A DNA stretch of 37,936 nucleotides from JALYNX01 sp040902845 (GCA_040902845.1 JBBDWM010000012.1:1-37936), one strand, 5' to 3'; counted from the stretch's first letter, positions 23,694 through 32,381 are shown. Notes: a model not told the origin generated them from the sequence alone. A program made the numbers and translations.

Positions 23694-25196
23694 TCAGAGG
23701 CTGTGAACCAGGCGGAGCAGGCTCCACGAGATCGGCGGCAGGACGATGCCGGCCCGTCCCTGGCCGAATGCGAGGGGCGCCTCCCTGGGCTCGACGCGGT
23801 GGGGATCGAGTTGGGTGTTGGTCGCCCGACGATCATCGTCGGCGAGGACCAGGTGCTCGGCTGGTTGGTAACCGGGGAAGGCGCGCAGGTCGACGGAGAG
23901 GTGCACCGGATCGTGTGCCGAGCGATTGACCGAGAAGATGTTCAAGCCTCCTGTCTCCGGGTCATGGGTGGACATCGCATCCACCACCGGGACTTCCCCA
24001 TATCGAAGGCTCTCGTAGCTGGGGCCGGTGGGGAGGGCGGAGAGGACCTCCCCCTTGGCATGCCGCGCAGTGAGAGAGAAAGGATGGAAGATCGACTGGC
24101 GCCATGCCGGGCCGCCCGGCTCGGTTCGGATAGCGGAGATGGCGTTCACGAGTTGGGCCTGGCAGGCCACTGCCACCCGGTCGTTGTTGCGCAACAGTGT
24201 CATGAGGAGCGAGCCAACGACCACGGCGTCTGCGACGTTGTATGCGTCCTCGGCGAGCCGCGGCGCCTGGCCCCACTCCGCGGTCGGGTCCATCCGACTC
24301 ATATACCAGACGTTCCACTCGTCGAAGGAGATGTCGATTCGCTTCGGGGACTTCTTCCGGGCAGCCACTCGGTCGGCAATCGAAGCCACGGTGCGAATGA
24401 AGCGATCCATGTCCACAGCCGATGCCATGAAACTCTCCAGATCGGAGTCTTCCTGCTCGTAGTAGGCGTGTGCCGAGATCAGGTCGACCTGCTCATAGGT
24501 GTGTTCGAGCACCCGTTCCTCCCAGTCCCCGAAGGTCGGCATCGAGGCACCCGAGCTTCCACACACCACCAGTTCGACGTCGGGATCAACCATCCGCATC
24601 GCCCGCGCTGTCTCGGCGGCAAGGCGCCCGTATTCGTCGGCGGTCTTGTGACCGAGTTGCCATGGCCCATCCATCTCGTTGCCCAGGCACCAGGTTCGGA
24701 TCCCATAAGGCTGCTCACGACCGTGACTGCGCCGAAGGTCGGAAAGGAGGGTGCCCGACGGGTGGTTGCAGTATTCGAGGAGGTCGAGGGCCTCCTGGAC
24801 GCCGCGGGTGCCCAGGTTGAGGGCCAGCATCGTTTCCACCCCTACCTTGTCCGCCCAGCGCGTGAACTCTTCGAGACCGAAGCTGTTCGGCTCCATCGTC
24901 TTCCATGCCGGATCAAGTCGGACCGGGCGACCTTCGACCGGCCCGACGCCGTCCTCCCAGCGGTAGCCGGAAACGAAGTTCCCGCCGGGGTAGCGGACGA
25001 TGGTCACACCCATCTCCCTGACCAACTCCAGGACATCAGCACGGAGACCGTCCTCGTCTGCCGTCGAATGACCGGGCTCGCTGATCCCGGTATAGACACA
25101 CCGTCCCATGTGCTCCACGAAGGAGCCGAACGTCCTCGGATTGACCGGTGCGATCACCGACGAGGGGTCGAGTTCGAGGGAGGCTTGGAGTGTCAC
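23694..25196 (-). CDS. Alpha-L-arabinofuranosidase, GH51
   Basis: 500 aa, intracellular (no signal). It releases L-arabinose side chains from arabinoxylan- or arabinan-derived oligosaccharides. GH51 landmarks are FGSFVEHMGRCVYTGI at the start, the RYPGGNFVSGYRWEDGVGP block (~70-88), the acid/base glutamate in TWCLGNEMDGPWQLG, and the nucleophile glutamate in ISFDEWNVWY. The C-terminal beta-domain contains LNIFSVNRS. It is first in the minus-strand sugar locus, 123 nt ahead of lacI. A GTG start at 25196 is assumed; no good ribosome-binding site is seen. Signature residues are complete. Confidence 0.94.
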   Translation of the reverse strand: MTLQASLELDPSSVIAPVNPRTFGSFVEHMGRCVYTGISEPGHSTADEDGLRADVLELVREMGVTIVRYPGGNFVSGYRWEDGVGPVEGRPVRLDPAWKTMEPNSFGLEEFTRWADKVGVETMLALNLGTRGVQEALDLLEYCNHPSGTLLSDLRRSHGREQPYGIRTWCLGNEMDGPWQLGHKTADEYGRLAAETARAMRMVDPDVELVVCGSSGASMPTFGDWEERVLEHTYEQVDLISAHAYYEQEDSDLESFMASAVDMDRFIRTVASIADRVAARKKSPKRIDISFDEWNVWYMSRMDPTAEWGQAPRLAEDAYNVADAVVVGSLLMTLLRNNDRVAVACQAQLVNAISAIRTEPGGPAWRQSIFHPFSLTARHAKGEVLSALPTGPSYESLRYGEVPVVDAMSTHDPETGGLNIFSVNRSAHDPVHLSVDLRAFPGYQPAEHLVLADDDRRATNTQLDPHRVEPREAPLAFGQGRAGIVLPPISWSLLRLVHSL

Positions 25197-25289
25197 GCCG
25201 GTTGTTCACGGTAGCCAGGGCGGTCACCGGGCCCGAAGGCGTTGGGATCTGGCTCCGCAAAGCTGCCAGTTCCAATATCGTTGGCTCCG

Positions 25290-26294
25290 ATGACCGCCCT
25301 GACCGACGTCTATCGCCGCCCGATGCACGATCTGCGGATCTCGGTGACCGACCGCTGCAACTTCCGCTGCACCTATTGCATGCCCAAGGAGATGTTCGGA
25401 AAGGACCACGAGTTCCTTCCCCGCAACGATCTGCTCACCTTCGACGAGATGACCGAGATTGCCAGGGCATTCGTTGATCGAGGCGTGGAAAAGATAAGGA
25501 TCACCGGTGGCGAGCCATTGCTGCGCAAGGGGATCGAGAAGCTGATCGGGATGATTCGCTCGGTTGACGGCGTGCAGGACCTCACTCTCACCACCAATGC
25601 CTCGCTGCTGGTCCGAAAGGCCCAAAGCCTGGCCGGGGCGGGACTGGATCGGGTCACCGTCAGTCTCGACGCCCTGGACGACCCCACGTTTCAGAAGATG
25701 AACGATGTCGGGTTTCCCGTTGGTGCGGTCTTGGAAGGAATCGCTGCTGCCGCCGAAGCCGGTCTGGGCCCGGTCAAGATCAACGCGGTGGTGCAGCGCG
25801 GGGTCAACGATCATGCCGTTCTCGATATGGCAGGCCATTTCAGAGGCAGCGGTCACATCGTGCGCTTCATCGAATACATGGACGTCGGTAGCACCAACGG
25901 TTGGCGACTCGACGATGTGGTGCCCGCCGAGGAGATGATTTCTGCGATCAACGGGGTCTATCCCCTGGAGGCGGTTCCCCCCAACTACCCGGGCGAGGTG
26001 GCCAACCGGTTCCGCTATCTCGACGGTCAGGGTGAGGTGGGTGTCATCGCCTCGGTGACCCAGCCGTTCTGTGGATCTTGCACCCGGGCCCGGATCTCCG
26101 CCGAGGGATCGCTCTACACCTGCCTGTTTGCGACCGCCGGCACCAATCTGCGTGATGTCCTTCGCAACGGGGAGGATCTGGGGGCCGTTATCGATGCCGT
26201 CTGGTCGAAGCGCACAGACAGGTACTCCGAGATTCGGTCGTCACAGACGGTCAGCATCGGGTCGCGGGTCGAGATGAGCTACATCGGCGGCTGA
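25290..26294 (+). CDS. moaA: GTP 3',8-cyclase MoaA (molybdenum cofactor synthesis)
   Basis: 334 aa from ATG 25290; a TTG at 25242 in frame is less likely. This radical-SAM enzyme converts GTP to 3',8-cyclo-GTP in the first step of molybdopterin synthesis. The SAM-cluster motif is CNFRCTYC near residue 22. RITGGEPLLRKG follows, and the second cluster ligands are in FCGSCTRARISAEGSLYTC. The C-terminus ends in GG (MSYIGG), as required for activation in this family. No other moa genes are nearby. The last 54 nt overlap the convergent 7-TM gene. Confidence 0.95.
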   Translation: MTALTDVYRRPMHDLRISVTDRCNFRCTYCMPKEMFGKDHEFLPRNDLLTFDEMTEIARAFVDRGVEKIRITGGEPLLRKGIEKLIGMIRSVDGVQDLTLTTNASLLVRKAQSLAGAGLDRVTVSLDALDDPTFQKMNDVGFPVGAVLEGIAAAAEAGLGPVKINAVVQRGVNDHAVLDMAGHFRGSGHIVRFIEYMDVGSTNGWRLDDVVPAEEMISAINGVYPLEAVPPNYPGEVANRFRYLDGQGEVGVIASVTQPFCGSCTRARISAEGSLYTCLFATAGTNLRDVLRNGEDLGAVIDAVWSKRTDRYSEIRSSQTVSIGSRVEMSYIGG

Positions 26295-26975
26295 GCCAGC
26301 CGTTTCTGCCACACCGGTTCTCCGCCCTCCCGACGCCACCTTGTATCCCGCCCAGATCAGGGTGACGGCAGCCAGTAGTGAGACAGCAAAGGCGCTGCCC
26401 TCGCCCAACGCCAGGCCGGTGCCCCCGGAGGCGGCGGCGAGGGTCCCGGCCACGATGAGGATGTTGCCCCAGACGATTCTCCGGTTCTTCCTCCAGAATC
26501 GAAACACGCTGACCAGCGCGAGGGCAACCAGGATCGTCGTCCCGGCGGCACCACCGATCACGGCGAACAGCCACGGGCCGAAGCCCTTGGCGAATATCTC
26601 GTGGGGGACACCCGATTCGGGCAGGGGGTTGGCGACGGGCACGGTGGCGGTGAGCGTGGTCGATATGGCGGTGAATGCCCCGAGGGCGATGGCCATCACA
26701 TGTCCCGATCGCCTCCCGACCACCAGGAACATCGAGCCCAGGGCGAGAAAGGGAATGTTGAGGGTCGCTCCGAACAGATAGAAGGTGCGATAACCGGGCC
26801 CGGTCCATCCAAAGTTGAGCCCGATGAAGAAGGCCCAGGTGGCCACGGCGAACATCGTCATCCCGGTGCCGTAGGCCACGATATGGGGTCGGGGCCGTCT
26901 CCGGTAATCCCTCCACAGGTCCCCGGCGAAGACGGTGGCCGCCAGGGCGGCGAGAAATGCGAGAGAGGAGTCCAC
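26241..26975 (-). CDS. Seven-TM membrane protein, function unknown
   Basis: 244 aa from GTG 26975. About seven hydrophobic helices are visible, including FLAALAATVFAG, MTMFAVATWAFFIGLNFGW, FLALGSMFLVVG, LFAVIGGAAGTTILVALALV and VSLLAAVTLIWAGY. Arg/Pro-rich loops (WRDYRRRPRPH, FRFWRKNRRI) are probably cytoplasmic. I recognise no family or catalytic motif. The final ~18 residues (AADVAHLDPRPDADRL) are encoded by the strand opposite the end of moaA, an overlap of 54 nt. An earlier stop may have been lost, extending the tail. Confidence 0.7.
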   Translation of the reverse strand: MDSSLAFLAALAATVFAGDLWRDYRRRPRPHIVAYGTGMTMFAVATWAFFIGLNFGWTGPGYRTFYLFGATLNIPFLALGSMFLVVGRRSGHVMAIALGAFTAISTTLTATVPVANPLPESGVPHEIFAKGFGPWLFAVIGGAAGTTILVALALVSVFRFWRKNRRIVWGNILIVAGTLAAASGGTGLALGEGSAFAVSLLAAVTLIWAGYKVASGGRRTGVAETAGSAADVAHLDPRPDADRL

Positions 26976-27034
26976 TAGGGCGGCAGGCTACGTGTAATTG
27001 GGTTGCGTAGGGCCGTATATGACCCCTGTGGATC

Positions 27035-28063
27035 TCAATTACGGGGGGCCTGAAACACCCGGACCTCTGTAGCCCGGACCCGGCACGACTCACCGGTCTT
27101 GTAGACCGGTCGCGGGCCGAGCCGGGCGCGCACCCTGGTCCCCCCAGTCAAGGCCAGGGTCACCAATTGGTCATGGCCGAAGAACTCACTGCCCGCGACG
27201 ACGGCGTTCGGCGTCTCACCAAGGGAGATCTGGATGTTCTCGGGACGGATGATGACCGACACCTTGCCATCGAACTCGGTGTCGAAGCCTCCGACTGGTG
27301 TGTCGACCCGACCGTTCCGGGCCACAGACTCGATGACGTCGGCGTCACCGAGGAACTCGGCAACCCAGGGATCGCTGGGATTCGAATAGAGCTCGGCCGG
27401 GGTGTCGGCCTGAAGGATCCGGCCGTCCTTCATGACGGCGACGATGTCGGAAGTGGCCAGAGCCTCCTCCTGATCGTGGGTCACGAAGACGGCGGTGGTC
27501 CGGGCTTCGGTGAGGATGGATCGCAGCTCGCGGCGCACCCGATCACGCAGGCTGGCGTCGAGGTTGGAGAAAGGCTCGTCGAACAGGATCACCTCAGGCT
27601 CGGGAGCCAGGGCGCGGGCCAAGGCCACCCGTTGCTGCTCTCCGCCGGATAGCTCGTTGGGCATCCGGTTTTCCAACTCGGTCAGGCCGACCAGCTCCAG
27701 GACCGACGCCATTCGCCGGGTGCGGTCCCCTTTGGGCAAACCATAGGAGACATTGCCCGCCACGGTCATATGCGGGAAAAGGGCGTAGTCCTGAAACACC
27801 ATCCCCACCTTTCGCTTCTCGGGCGGGACAAAGATGTTGTCGTCGAGCACCCTTCGCCCGTGGATCTCGATTGAGCCCCCGCCGCTCTCGAAACCGGCGA
27901 TGACCCTCAAGGCCGTAGTCTTTCCACAGCCCGAGGGCCCGAGCAGGGTGACGACGCCACCTTCCCAGACGTCCAGGCTGAAATGATCCAAGGCGACGGC
28001 ATCGCCATAGGACTTGGTCAGGTCCCGAGCCCGGATTGCGAGGCGGTCAGTCGCCGAGGTCAC
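27035..28063 (-). CDS. Fe3+-type ABC transporter ATPase
   Basis: 342 aa. It energises import through the permease encoded next to it. Walker A is LGPSGCGKTT (~41-50), the Q-loop is VFQDYALFPHM, the signature is LSGGEQQRVALARAL (~138-152), Walker B is EVILFDEPFSNLDA, and the H-loop is FVTHDQEEAL. The C-terminal TOBE-like regulatory domain (from ~245) contains VIIRPENIQISL. This domain order matches FbpC/PotA-type importers. It overlaps the permease gene by 17 nt and is last of three genes. The ferric substrate is inferred from the binding protein. Confidence 0.92.
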   Translation of the reverse strand: MTSATDRLAIRARDLTKSYGDAVALDHFSLDVWEGGVVTLLGPSGCGKTTALRVIAGFESGGGSIEIHGRRVLDDNIFVPPEKRKVGMVFQDYALFPHMTVAGNVSYGLPKGDRTRRMASVLELVGLTELENRMPNELSGGEQQRVALARALAPEPEVILFDEPFSNLDASLRDRVRRELRSILTEARTTAVFVTHDQEEALATSDIVAVMKDGRILQADTPAELYSNPSDPWVAEFLGDADVIESVARNGRVDTPVGGFDTEFDGKVSVIIRPENIQISLGETPNAVVAGSEFFGHDQLVTLALTGGTRVRARLGPRPVYKTGESCRVRATEVRVFQAPRN

Positions 28064-29621
28064 GTGTCATCACCAAGAAGAGTGGCACGATCGATACCAC
28101 AAGGAGAACCAGGCCTGCAGCCGAGGCCCTGGTCAGAAAGCCTTCCGAGGTCGAGCTCCAAATCCGGATGGCGAGGGTCTCGAAGCCGTTGGGTCGCAGC
28201 AGGATCGTGGCCGGAAGCTCCTTCATGGTGCTGAGGAATACCAGGGCACCACCTGCGATCAGGCCGGGCGCGGCCAGCGGGAGGGTGATGTGGAGCAAGG
28301 TTCTGAACGGTCCCCTCCCCAGGCCGCGTGAGGCGTCCTCGAGATCGGGGCTGGACCGCCTCAGTGAGTCCTGAACGGCGCCCACAGCCTGAGGCAGGAA
28401 CAGCGCCACATAGATGATGAGCAGGAAGATCAGGGTCTGGTAAAGCGGACGGGCCCACTGCAGGGCGAATCCGACGGCCGCCACCCCCACCGTGATGTGG
28501 GGCAGGGCGTAGGTCCCCCACACGGCCGACTCCACCCAGCCCGACAACCGCCCGGGTCGCCGGGTGGTCACCATGGCCACTGGAAAAGCCGCCAGGGCGG
28601 TGATCAGAGCCGCCGCCACCGCCACGCCCAGGGAGCGAGCCGCCTCTGCACCCAGGGTGGCCCCGACGGGTTGTCCGGCCTCGAGCCCCCGTCCAACCGA
28701 GACCGCCATGACGAACAGTGGCATTCCCAGGGCGAGGAGGGCGTAGGAGCCGATGAGTGAAAGAGACAGTCCCAGACGCCATCCCGACAATCTGATCAGC
28801 GGCCTGGTGCGCCGGGGCCTGCGTGAATGGAGGGCGCCTCGGCCCCTGGTTCGTCGCTCCAGGAGGAGTAGGAGAATCGCCAGCACCATCAGGATCAGCG
28901 AGAGGGTGGCCGCCGGCCTGCGGTCGATCTGGCCTCGGTAGAGGGTGTAGATGGCCCTGGTGAATGTGTCGTAGCGGAGCAAGGACACCGCGCCGAAGTC
29001 GGACACGGTGTACAGGCCCACCAAGAGGGCGGAGGAGACCAGGGCAGGACGGAGTTGGGGCAGGGTGACAGTCCTGAAGACCTTCCATCTCCCGGCACCC
29101 AACCCGGTGGCGGCCTCCTCGGTGGCAGGGTCGATTGCCCGCAGACCCGGAATCACTGTGAGATGGACCATCGGCGCGGTGAATATGGACAGAACCAGCC
29201 ATGCGCCGACGAAACCGTAAGGGGTGGGGACCTCGAGCAGGATCCCGTTGGACCCGGTAGCGGCGATCAGGCTCAACGCCGCCACATACGACGGGACGAC
29301 GAGGGGAAGCGCCGCCAATGTCATCCATCCGCGACGAAACGGCAGATCGGCACGGGTGGTTGCCCATGCCGTCGCGAGCCCGATCACGACCGCGGTCAAC
29401 GTAACGCCGACGGTCAGGAGCATGGTGCTGGCGAAAAGCCGGACCAGACGGGCGGGGGGAACCGCGAGCGCTGTCCCGCGGCTGATCACCTGGATTGCGA
29501 GGCTGATCGGGGGGATCAGACCCGGGAGGAGGGCGATCCCCGCCGCTAGCCACCATGCCCTGCTTGAACGGTGCCCGACGGGACCGGTTCGGGTCCGGGG
29601 AATGACGACCGGGGAAGTCAC
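28047..29621 (-). CDS. Fe3+-type ABC transporter permease, fused two-domain
   Basis: 524 aa from GTG 29621, one base after the binding-protein stop. The frame extends to ATG 29678, but that stretch only mirrors the end of the neighbouring gene. Two homologous six-TM permease modules are fused, as in FbpB. EAA-like loops appear in each half: PATEEAATGLGAGRWKVFRTVTLPQLRP in the first, and PDLEDASRGLGRGPFRTLLHITLPLAAP in the second. About 12 TM helices in all. The fused form needs no second permease gene, and none is present. Confidence 0.91.
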   Translation of the reverse strand: MTSPVVIPRTRTGPVGHRSSRAWWLAAGIALLPGLIPPISLAIQVISRGTALAVPPARLVRLFASTMLLTVGVTLTAVVIGLATAWATTRADLPFRRGWMTLAALPLVVPSYVAALSLIAATGSNGILLEVPTPYGFVGAWLVLSIFTAPMVHLTVIPGLRAIDPATEEAATGLGAGRWKVFRTVTLPQLRPALVSSALLVGLYTVSDFGAVSLLRYDTFTRAIYTLYRGQIDRRPAATLSLILMVLAILLLLLERRTRGRGALHSRRPRRTRPLIRLSGWRLGLSLSLIGSYALLALGMPLFVMAVSVGRGLEAGQPVGATLGAEAARSLGVAVAAALITALAAFPVAMVTTRRPGRLSGWVESAVWGTYALPHITVGVAAVGFALQWARPLYQTLIFLLIIYVALFLPQAVGAVQDSLRRSSPDLEDASRGLGRGPFRTLLHITLPLAAPGLIAGGALVFLSTMKELPATILLRPNGFETLAIRIWSSTSEGFLTRASAAGLVLLVVSIVPLFLVMTRDLGD

Positions 29622-29622
29622 C

Positions 29623-30615
29623 TCAAACCAGGCCGGCCTCTGCCACCAGTCGGGTGGCGAGGTCGAGGACACCGGCAAGGGCGCTCAGGTCGATATCAGG
29701 GGAGTTTATCTCGGACAGGGCTGGCATTCCTGAGGGCGGATCGATTCCATCAATCAGCGGGTACTCGTAGGTGTCGGTGGCGAAGAACGACTGTGTCCCG
29801 CTCGACAGCAGAAAGTCGACAAACTGCTGAGCTGCCTCGGTTTGTGCCGTTCCTGACATGATGCCCACCCCAGCCGGCATCACCAGCGAGCCGACGTCGC
29901 CCGCCGGGAGAAAGTAGTTCTCGGCGTGTTGACCGAGACCCTCGGCGCGAAGACGCAACAGGTAATAGTGGTTGACGAGACCGCCTTCCAGCTCTCCGTT
30001 GTCGGTCGCCTCAACGATCGGTGCATTGCTCTCGAAGTCGACCGGGTTGTTGGCGGCCACCGCCTCCAGCCACTCACGGGTGCCATCCTCACCCCGCTCC
30101 AGGATCATCGCGGCAACGAAGGCGAGGAACGAGGCGTTGGTAGGTGCGATTCCGAGTTGGTCTTCCCAATCCGGATCGGTCATGTCGTCGATGTCCTGGG
30201 GGAGGGCGATGTCGGCGTCGATGTTGTAGATCACGACTCTAACCCGGCCGGAGGTCCCGACCCAGCGCCCGTCGCGGTCATTGAACTTCGGGTCGACAAG
30301 TCCCAAAGTCTCGTCGCCAAGAACCTTCATCATCGGTGCCACCGCCCCGAGGGAAGCCGGGTCCTGTGCAAAGAACACGTCAGCCTCGGTTTCATCCCCC
30401 TCGGCGATCAGCGTCGCCGCCAATTCACTGGAGCCGCCATAACGAACCTCGACCTCGATACCGGATTCCTCGGTGAAGCTCTCGAAGAGAGGTGCCACCA
30501 ATTCCTCCCCACGACCCGAGTAGACGACTAATGGCCGGTCCGGCTCAGAACCCGTCGAGCCGCAAGCGGCGATCATGAACAAGAACACGAGAGCCAGAAC
30601 CACCCGCCGCTGCAT
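29623..30615 (-). CDS. Fe3+-binding lipoprotein of ABC transporter
   Basis: 330 aa from ATG 30615, with AGGAG 7 nt upstream; the frame extends further to 30639 without such a site. The lipobox is MIAAC (C18). The mature domain starts PLVVYSGRGEELVAPLFESF, and contains DVFFAQDPASLGAV and the tandem-tyrosine strand GLVNHYYLLRLR. This is the FbpA/FutA-type ferric-ion ligand site. It is the first gene of the operon, with a 26-bp dyad 17 nt upstream of its start. Metal-dependent repression is therefore likely. Confidence 0.91.
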   Translation of the reverse strand: MQRRVVLALVFLFMIAACGSTGSEPDRPLVVYSGRGEELVAPLFESFTEESGIEVEVRYGGSSELAATLIAEGDETEADVFFAQDPASLGAVAPMMKVLGDETLGLVDPKFNDRDGRWVGTSGRVRVVIYNIDADIALPQDIDDMTDPDWEDQLGIAPTNASFLAFVAAMILERGEDGTREWLEAVAANNPVDFESNAPIVEATDNGELEGGLVNHYYLLRLRAEGLGQHAENYFLPAGDVGSLVMPAGVGIMSGTAQTEAAQQFVDFLLSSGTQSFFATDTYEYPLIDGIDPPSGMPALSEINSPDIDLSALAGVLDLATRLVAEAGLV

Positions 30616-30631
30616 TTCGTCTCCTACACCA

Positions 30632-30657
30632 GAGATCATTAGGTAACTAACGATCTC
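30632..30657. promoter_or_regulatory. 26-bp dyad upstream of the iron transporter operon
   Basis: Nested inverted repeats share one centre: outer GAGATC (30632-30637) with GATCTC (30652-30657), inner TTAG (30639-30642) with CTAA (30647-30650). Eleven of 13 base pairs match. The core TTAGGTAACTAA is reminiscent of iron-dependent DtxR/IdeR-type sites (TTAGG...CTAA) but does not match the 19-bp consensus. The position, just 17 nt upstream of the start codon, suits an operator. Confidence 0.55.
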
Positions 30658-31019
30658 GTAAAGGTATTAGCACTATGGCCATAGTGCAAACGGTGACTAA
30701 CCCGGTTCACGCTATCGAGAACGAGATCGCCAGCACCTCGGCCCTCGCTCGAGCGGCAGCTCGCTCACAGTTCGGGCCGGTGACGCAAGCCCGACTATTT
30801 CGTAGGCGGGTCACCCAAACCAGTGGCCTATACGTCTGTAGGTGGAGACAGTTCTCAGACGGACAAAAGCAGTACGACCGAGCGAAGGAGCGCTAGCACG
30901 CCGATATCTCGAAAGCTACGACCGAACAGACCCGGGCTGATCGGCGTACGGGTGACCGTGGCCCGGCTCGGGTGCGTTGCGCTGTGGGCCGGTTGGTCGT
31001 CTCCGTGAGAGCCGAGCCG
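30640..31019. other. Divergent intergenic region with palindromes; no gene seen
   Basis: About 380 nt lie between the iron-transporter start and the next gene. It contains most of the 26-bp dyad, an 18-bp perfect palindrome GCACTATGGCCATAGTGC (30670-30687), and the element GTCACCCAAACCA...CGTCT (30810-30837), which resembles the region before the ECF sigma gene. One 73-codon frame (30675-30896) starts inside the palindrome but lacks a ribosome-binding site or recognisable sequence, so I do not call it. Confidence 0.5.
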
Positions 31020-31760
31020 ATGACCGATACAGAGCAGTCGAACAGCGACGACCAATTCCAGCGCCTGATCGAAGGTATGCGAGTTCTCATCGTCGGCGGG
31101 ATTCCATTCGGTGTGCTCGTCGCCGGCGTTGGAAGCCGCCTGGCAATGTTCCTGCTTCGAGTCACATCGTCTGACCGGGTGGTCGGCATCACCAGCGATG
31201 ACGGATTCACCATCGGACAGGTCACACTGGGAGGCACATACAACCTCTTGATGCTCGGCGCCGCGGTGGGCATCATCGGTGCTGGCGCGTATCTAGTGGT
31301 CGCACCTTGGCTGATCGGACCGACTTGGTTTCGTCGTCTCACCACCGGACTGGCGTCGGCCGCGGTGGTCGGTTCGATGCTGGTTCACGCCGACGGCATC
31401 GACTTCACCTTGCTCGAGCCGACCTGGCTGGCGATCGGGCTGTTCGTCGCCCTCCCTGGCCTGTTCGGCACCCTCGTCGGCTCTGCAGTCGATCGGGTGA
31501 GCGAGCCAGACTCGTGGACCGCACAAGGTCGACGACGGTGGTTGCTCCCGCTCATAGCAGTTGTCCTCTTCCCTTTGACCGTGCCGCTTCTGGTGTTCGC
31601 CTCAGCCATCCTTGGGCTCTGGATAGTTGTAGAAGGGGCCGAGTTCTCTAGGCGTATGCGCAGGATTCCGCTGTATTCACTGGCACTCCGTTCCGTCTGG
31701 CTGCTCATCGCAGTAGCCGGACTTGTCGCTCTGGTGAAGGACATCGACGCGCTCACGTGA
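31020..31760 (+). CDS. Six-TM membrane protein, function unknown
   Basis: 246 aa from ATG 31020 (an earlier in-frame ATG at 30972 is less likely). A hydrophilic N-terminus (TDTEQSNSDDQFQRLIEGM) is followed by about six TM helices, among them IPFGVLVAGVGSRLAMFLL, MLGAAVGIIGAGAYLVV, FVALPGLFGTLVGSAV and LVFASAILGLWIVV. I recognise no family. It lies between the iron importer and the sigma module. An ECF-like promoter element sits 183 nt upstream of its start. Its stop overlaps the GTG of a possible 57-aa frame (GTGA). Confidence 0.68.
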   Translation: MTDTEQSNSDDQFQRLIEGMRVLIVGGIPFGVLVAGVGSRLAMFLLRVTSSDRVVGITSDDGFTIGQVTLGGTYNLLMLGAAVGIIGAGAYLVVAPWLIGPTWFRRLTTGLASAAVVGSMLVHADGIDFTLLEPTWLAIGLFVALPGLFGTLVGSAVDRVSEPDSWTAQGRRRWLLPLIAVVLFPLTVPLLVFASAILGLWIVVEGAEFSRRMRRIPLYSLALRSVWLLIAVAGLVALVKDIDALT

Positions 31761-31930
31761 GAGCCACTCACGGTGCCAGGTCAGCAGCTGTCGATCAGGC
31801 TCGCCGCCAACTGAGAATGCTGGTGAAACGGGTTGCCCTGTTCGCCGTTCTCACGATTTCCACGGGGGCAGCAGGGCGACTGCGTCTCTTTCGACAATCT
31901 AGCTTCCGTTCTGGCCCAGCAGAATCCTGA
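31757..31930 (+). CDS. Possible small single-TM protein
   Basis: 57 aa, starting at a GTG that overlaps the previous stop (GTGA), a coupling seen repeatedly in this window. It has a basic N-terminal half (RATHGARSAAVDQARRQLRM), one hydrophobic stretch (VALFAVLTISTGAAG) and a basic tail. Its last 32 nt overlap the convergent RsbW-like gene. There is no family match, and codon bias is weak, so it may be chance. Confidence 0.25.
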   Translation: MRATHGARSAAVDQARRQLRMLVKRVALFAVLTISTGAAGRLRLFRQSSFRSGPAES

Positions 31931-32279
31931 CCCGTGTGTCGTCGCCGATGCCGAGTTCGTACCAGTCGCTCACGGTCGAGAGCACAGCATGCTCCAGTGA
32001 GTCCTCCCAGCCCGCCGGTGGCCACACGGCGGGCCCTGGATCCGCCACGATCTCGACCTCGAGGCTGGTTCCATCACCGGTCAGGGTGCATCGAAGTGTG
32101 CTTGACCGTCCGTCGGCAACCAGCAGCGAGGCCGCCTCATTCACGGCGAGACGAGCTTCTTCAACCCGGTTGTAACCGAAGCCGCTCAATCGGGCAGCGT
32201 TGCCGGCCATGATGCGAAGAACGGCAAGCGCCTCACGGCGCGCCGGAATGGCCAGCCTGATCACGTCGGACACGCCCAT
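31899..32279 (-). CDS. Degenerate RsbW-like (GHKL-fold) protein
   Basis: 126 aa. It has the N-terminal half of the anti-sigma-factor/serine-kinase fold (VIRLAIPARREALAVLRIMAGNAARLSGFGYNRVEEARL). At the ATP site it reads RLAVNEAASLL: the catalytic Glu is kept, but the Mg2+-binding Asn of the N-box is lost. The G1 box (DxGxG) is replaced by VADPGPAVWPPAG and no G2 loop is visible. It probably cannot bind ATP in the usual way, so it may act only as a protein-binding partner. Divergently transcribed from a second such gene and the sigma factor. Confidence 0.72.
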   Translation of the reverse strand: MGVSDVIRLAIPARREALAVLRIMAGNAARLSGFGYNRVEEARLAVNEAASLLVADGRSSTLRCTLTGDGTSLEVEIVADPGPAVWPPAGWEDSLEHAVLSTVSDWYELGIGDDTRVRILLGQNGS

Positions 32280-32381
32280 ATACTACGGGGCGCCTGCCGA
32301 CCTCCAGACGTTGGCGGAAGTCACCCGGGAGGAGCGCTGACGAACTCACCACTGCCATCGAATGGCGTATATGAGCTGACG

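Noticed and set aside
23121..25214. 697-codon plus-strand frame opposite lacI and the GH51 gene
   Set aside because: Spans two real genes on the other strand; artefact of codon bias.
30675..30896. 73-codon frame between the iron importer and the six-TM gene
   Set aside because: Starts inside an 18-bp palindrome, lacks a ribosome-binding site and recognisable sequence, and codon bias fades in its second half.
31832..31880. Hairpin GTTGCCCTG / CAGGGCGAC as a terminator between convergent genes
   Set aside because: The loop is 31 nt, one pair is a wobble, and no T-run follows on either strand.
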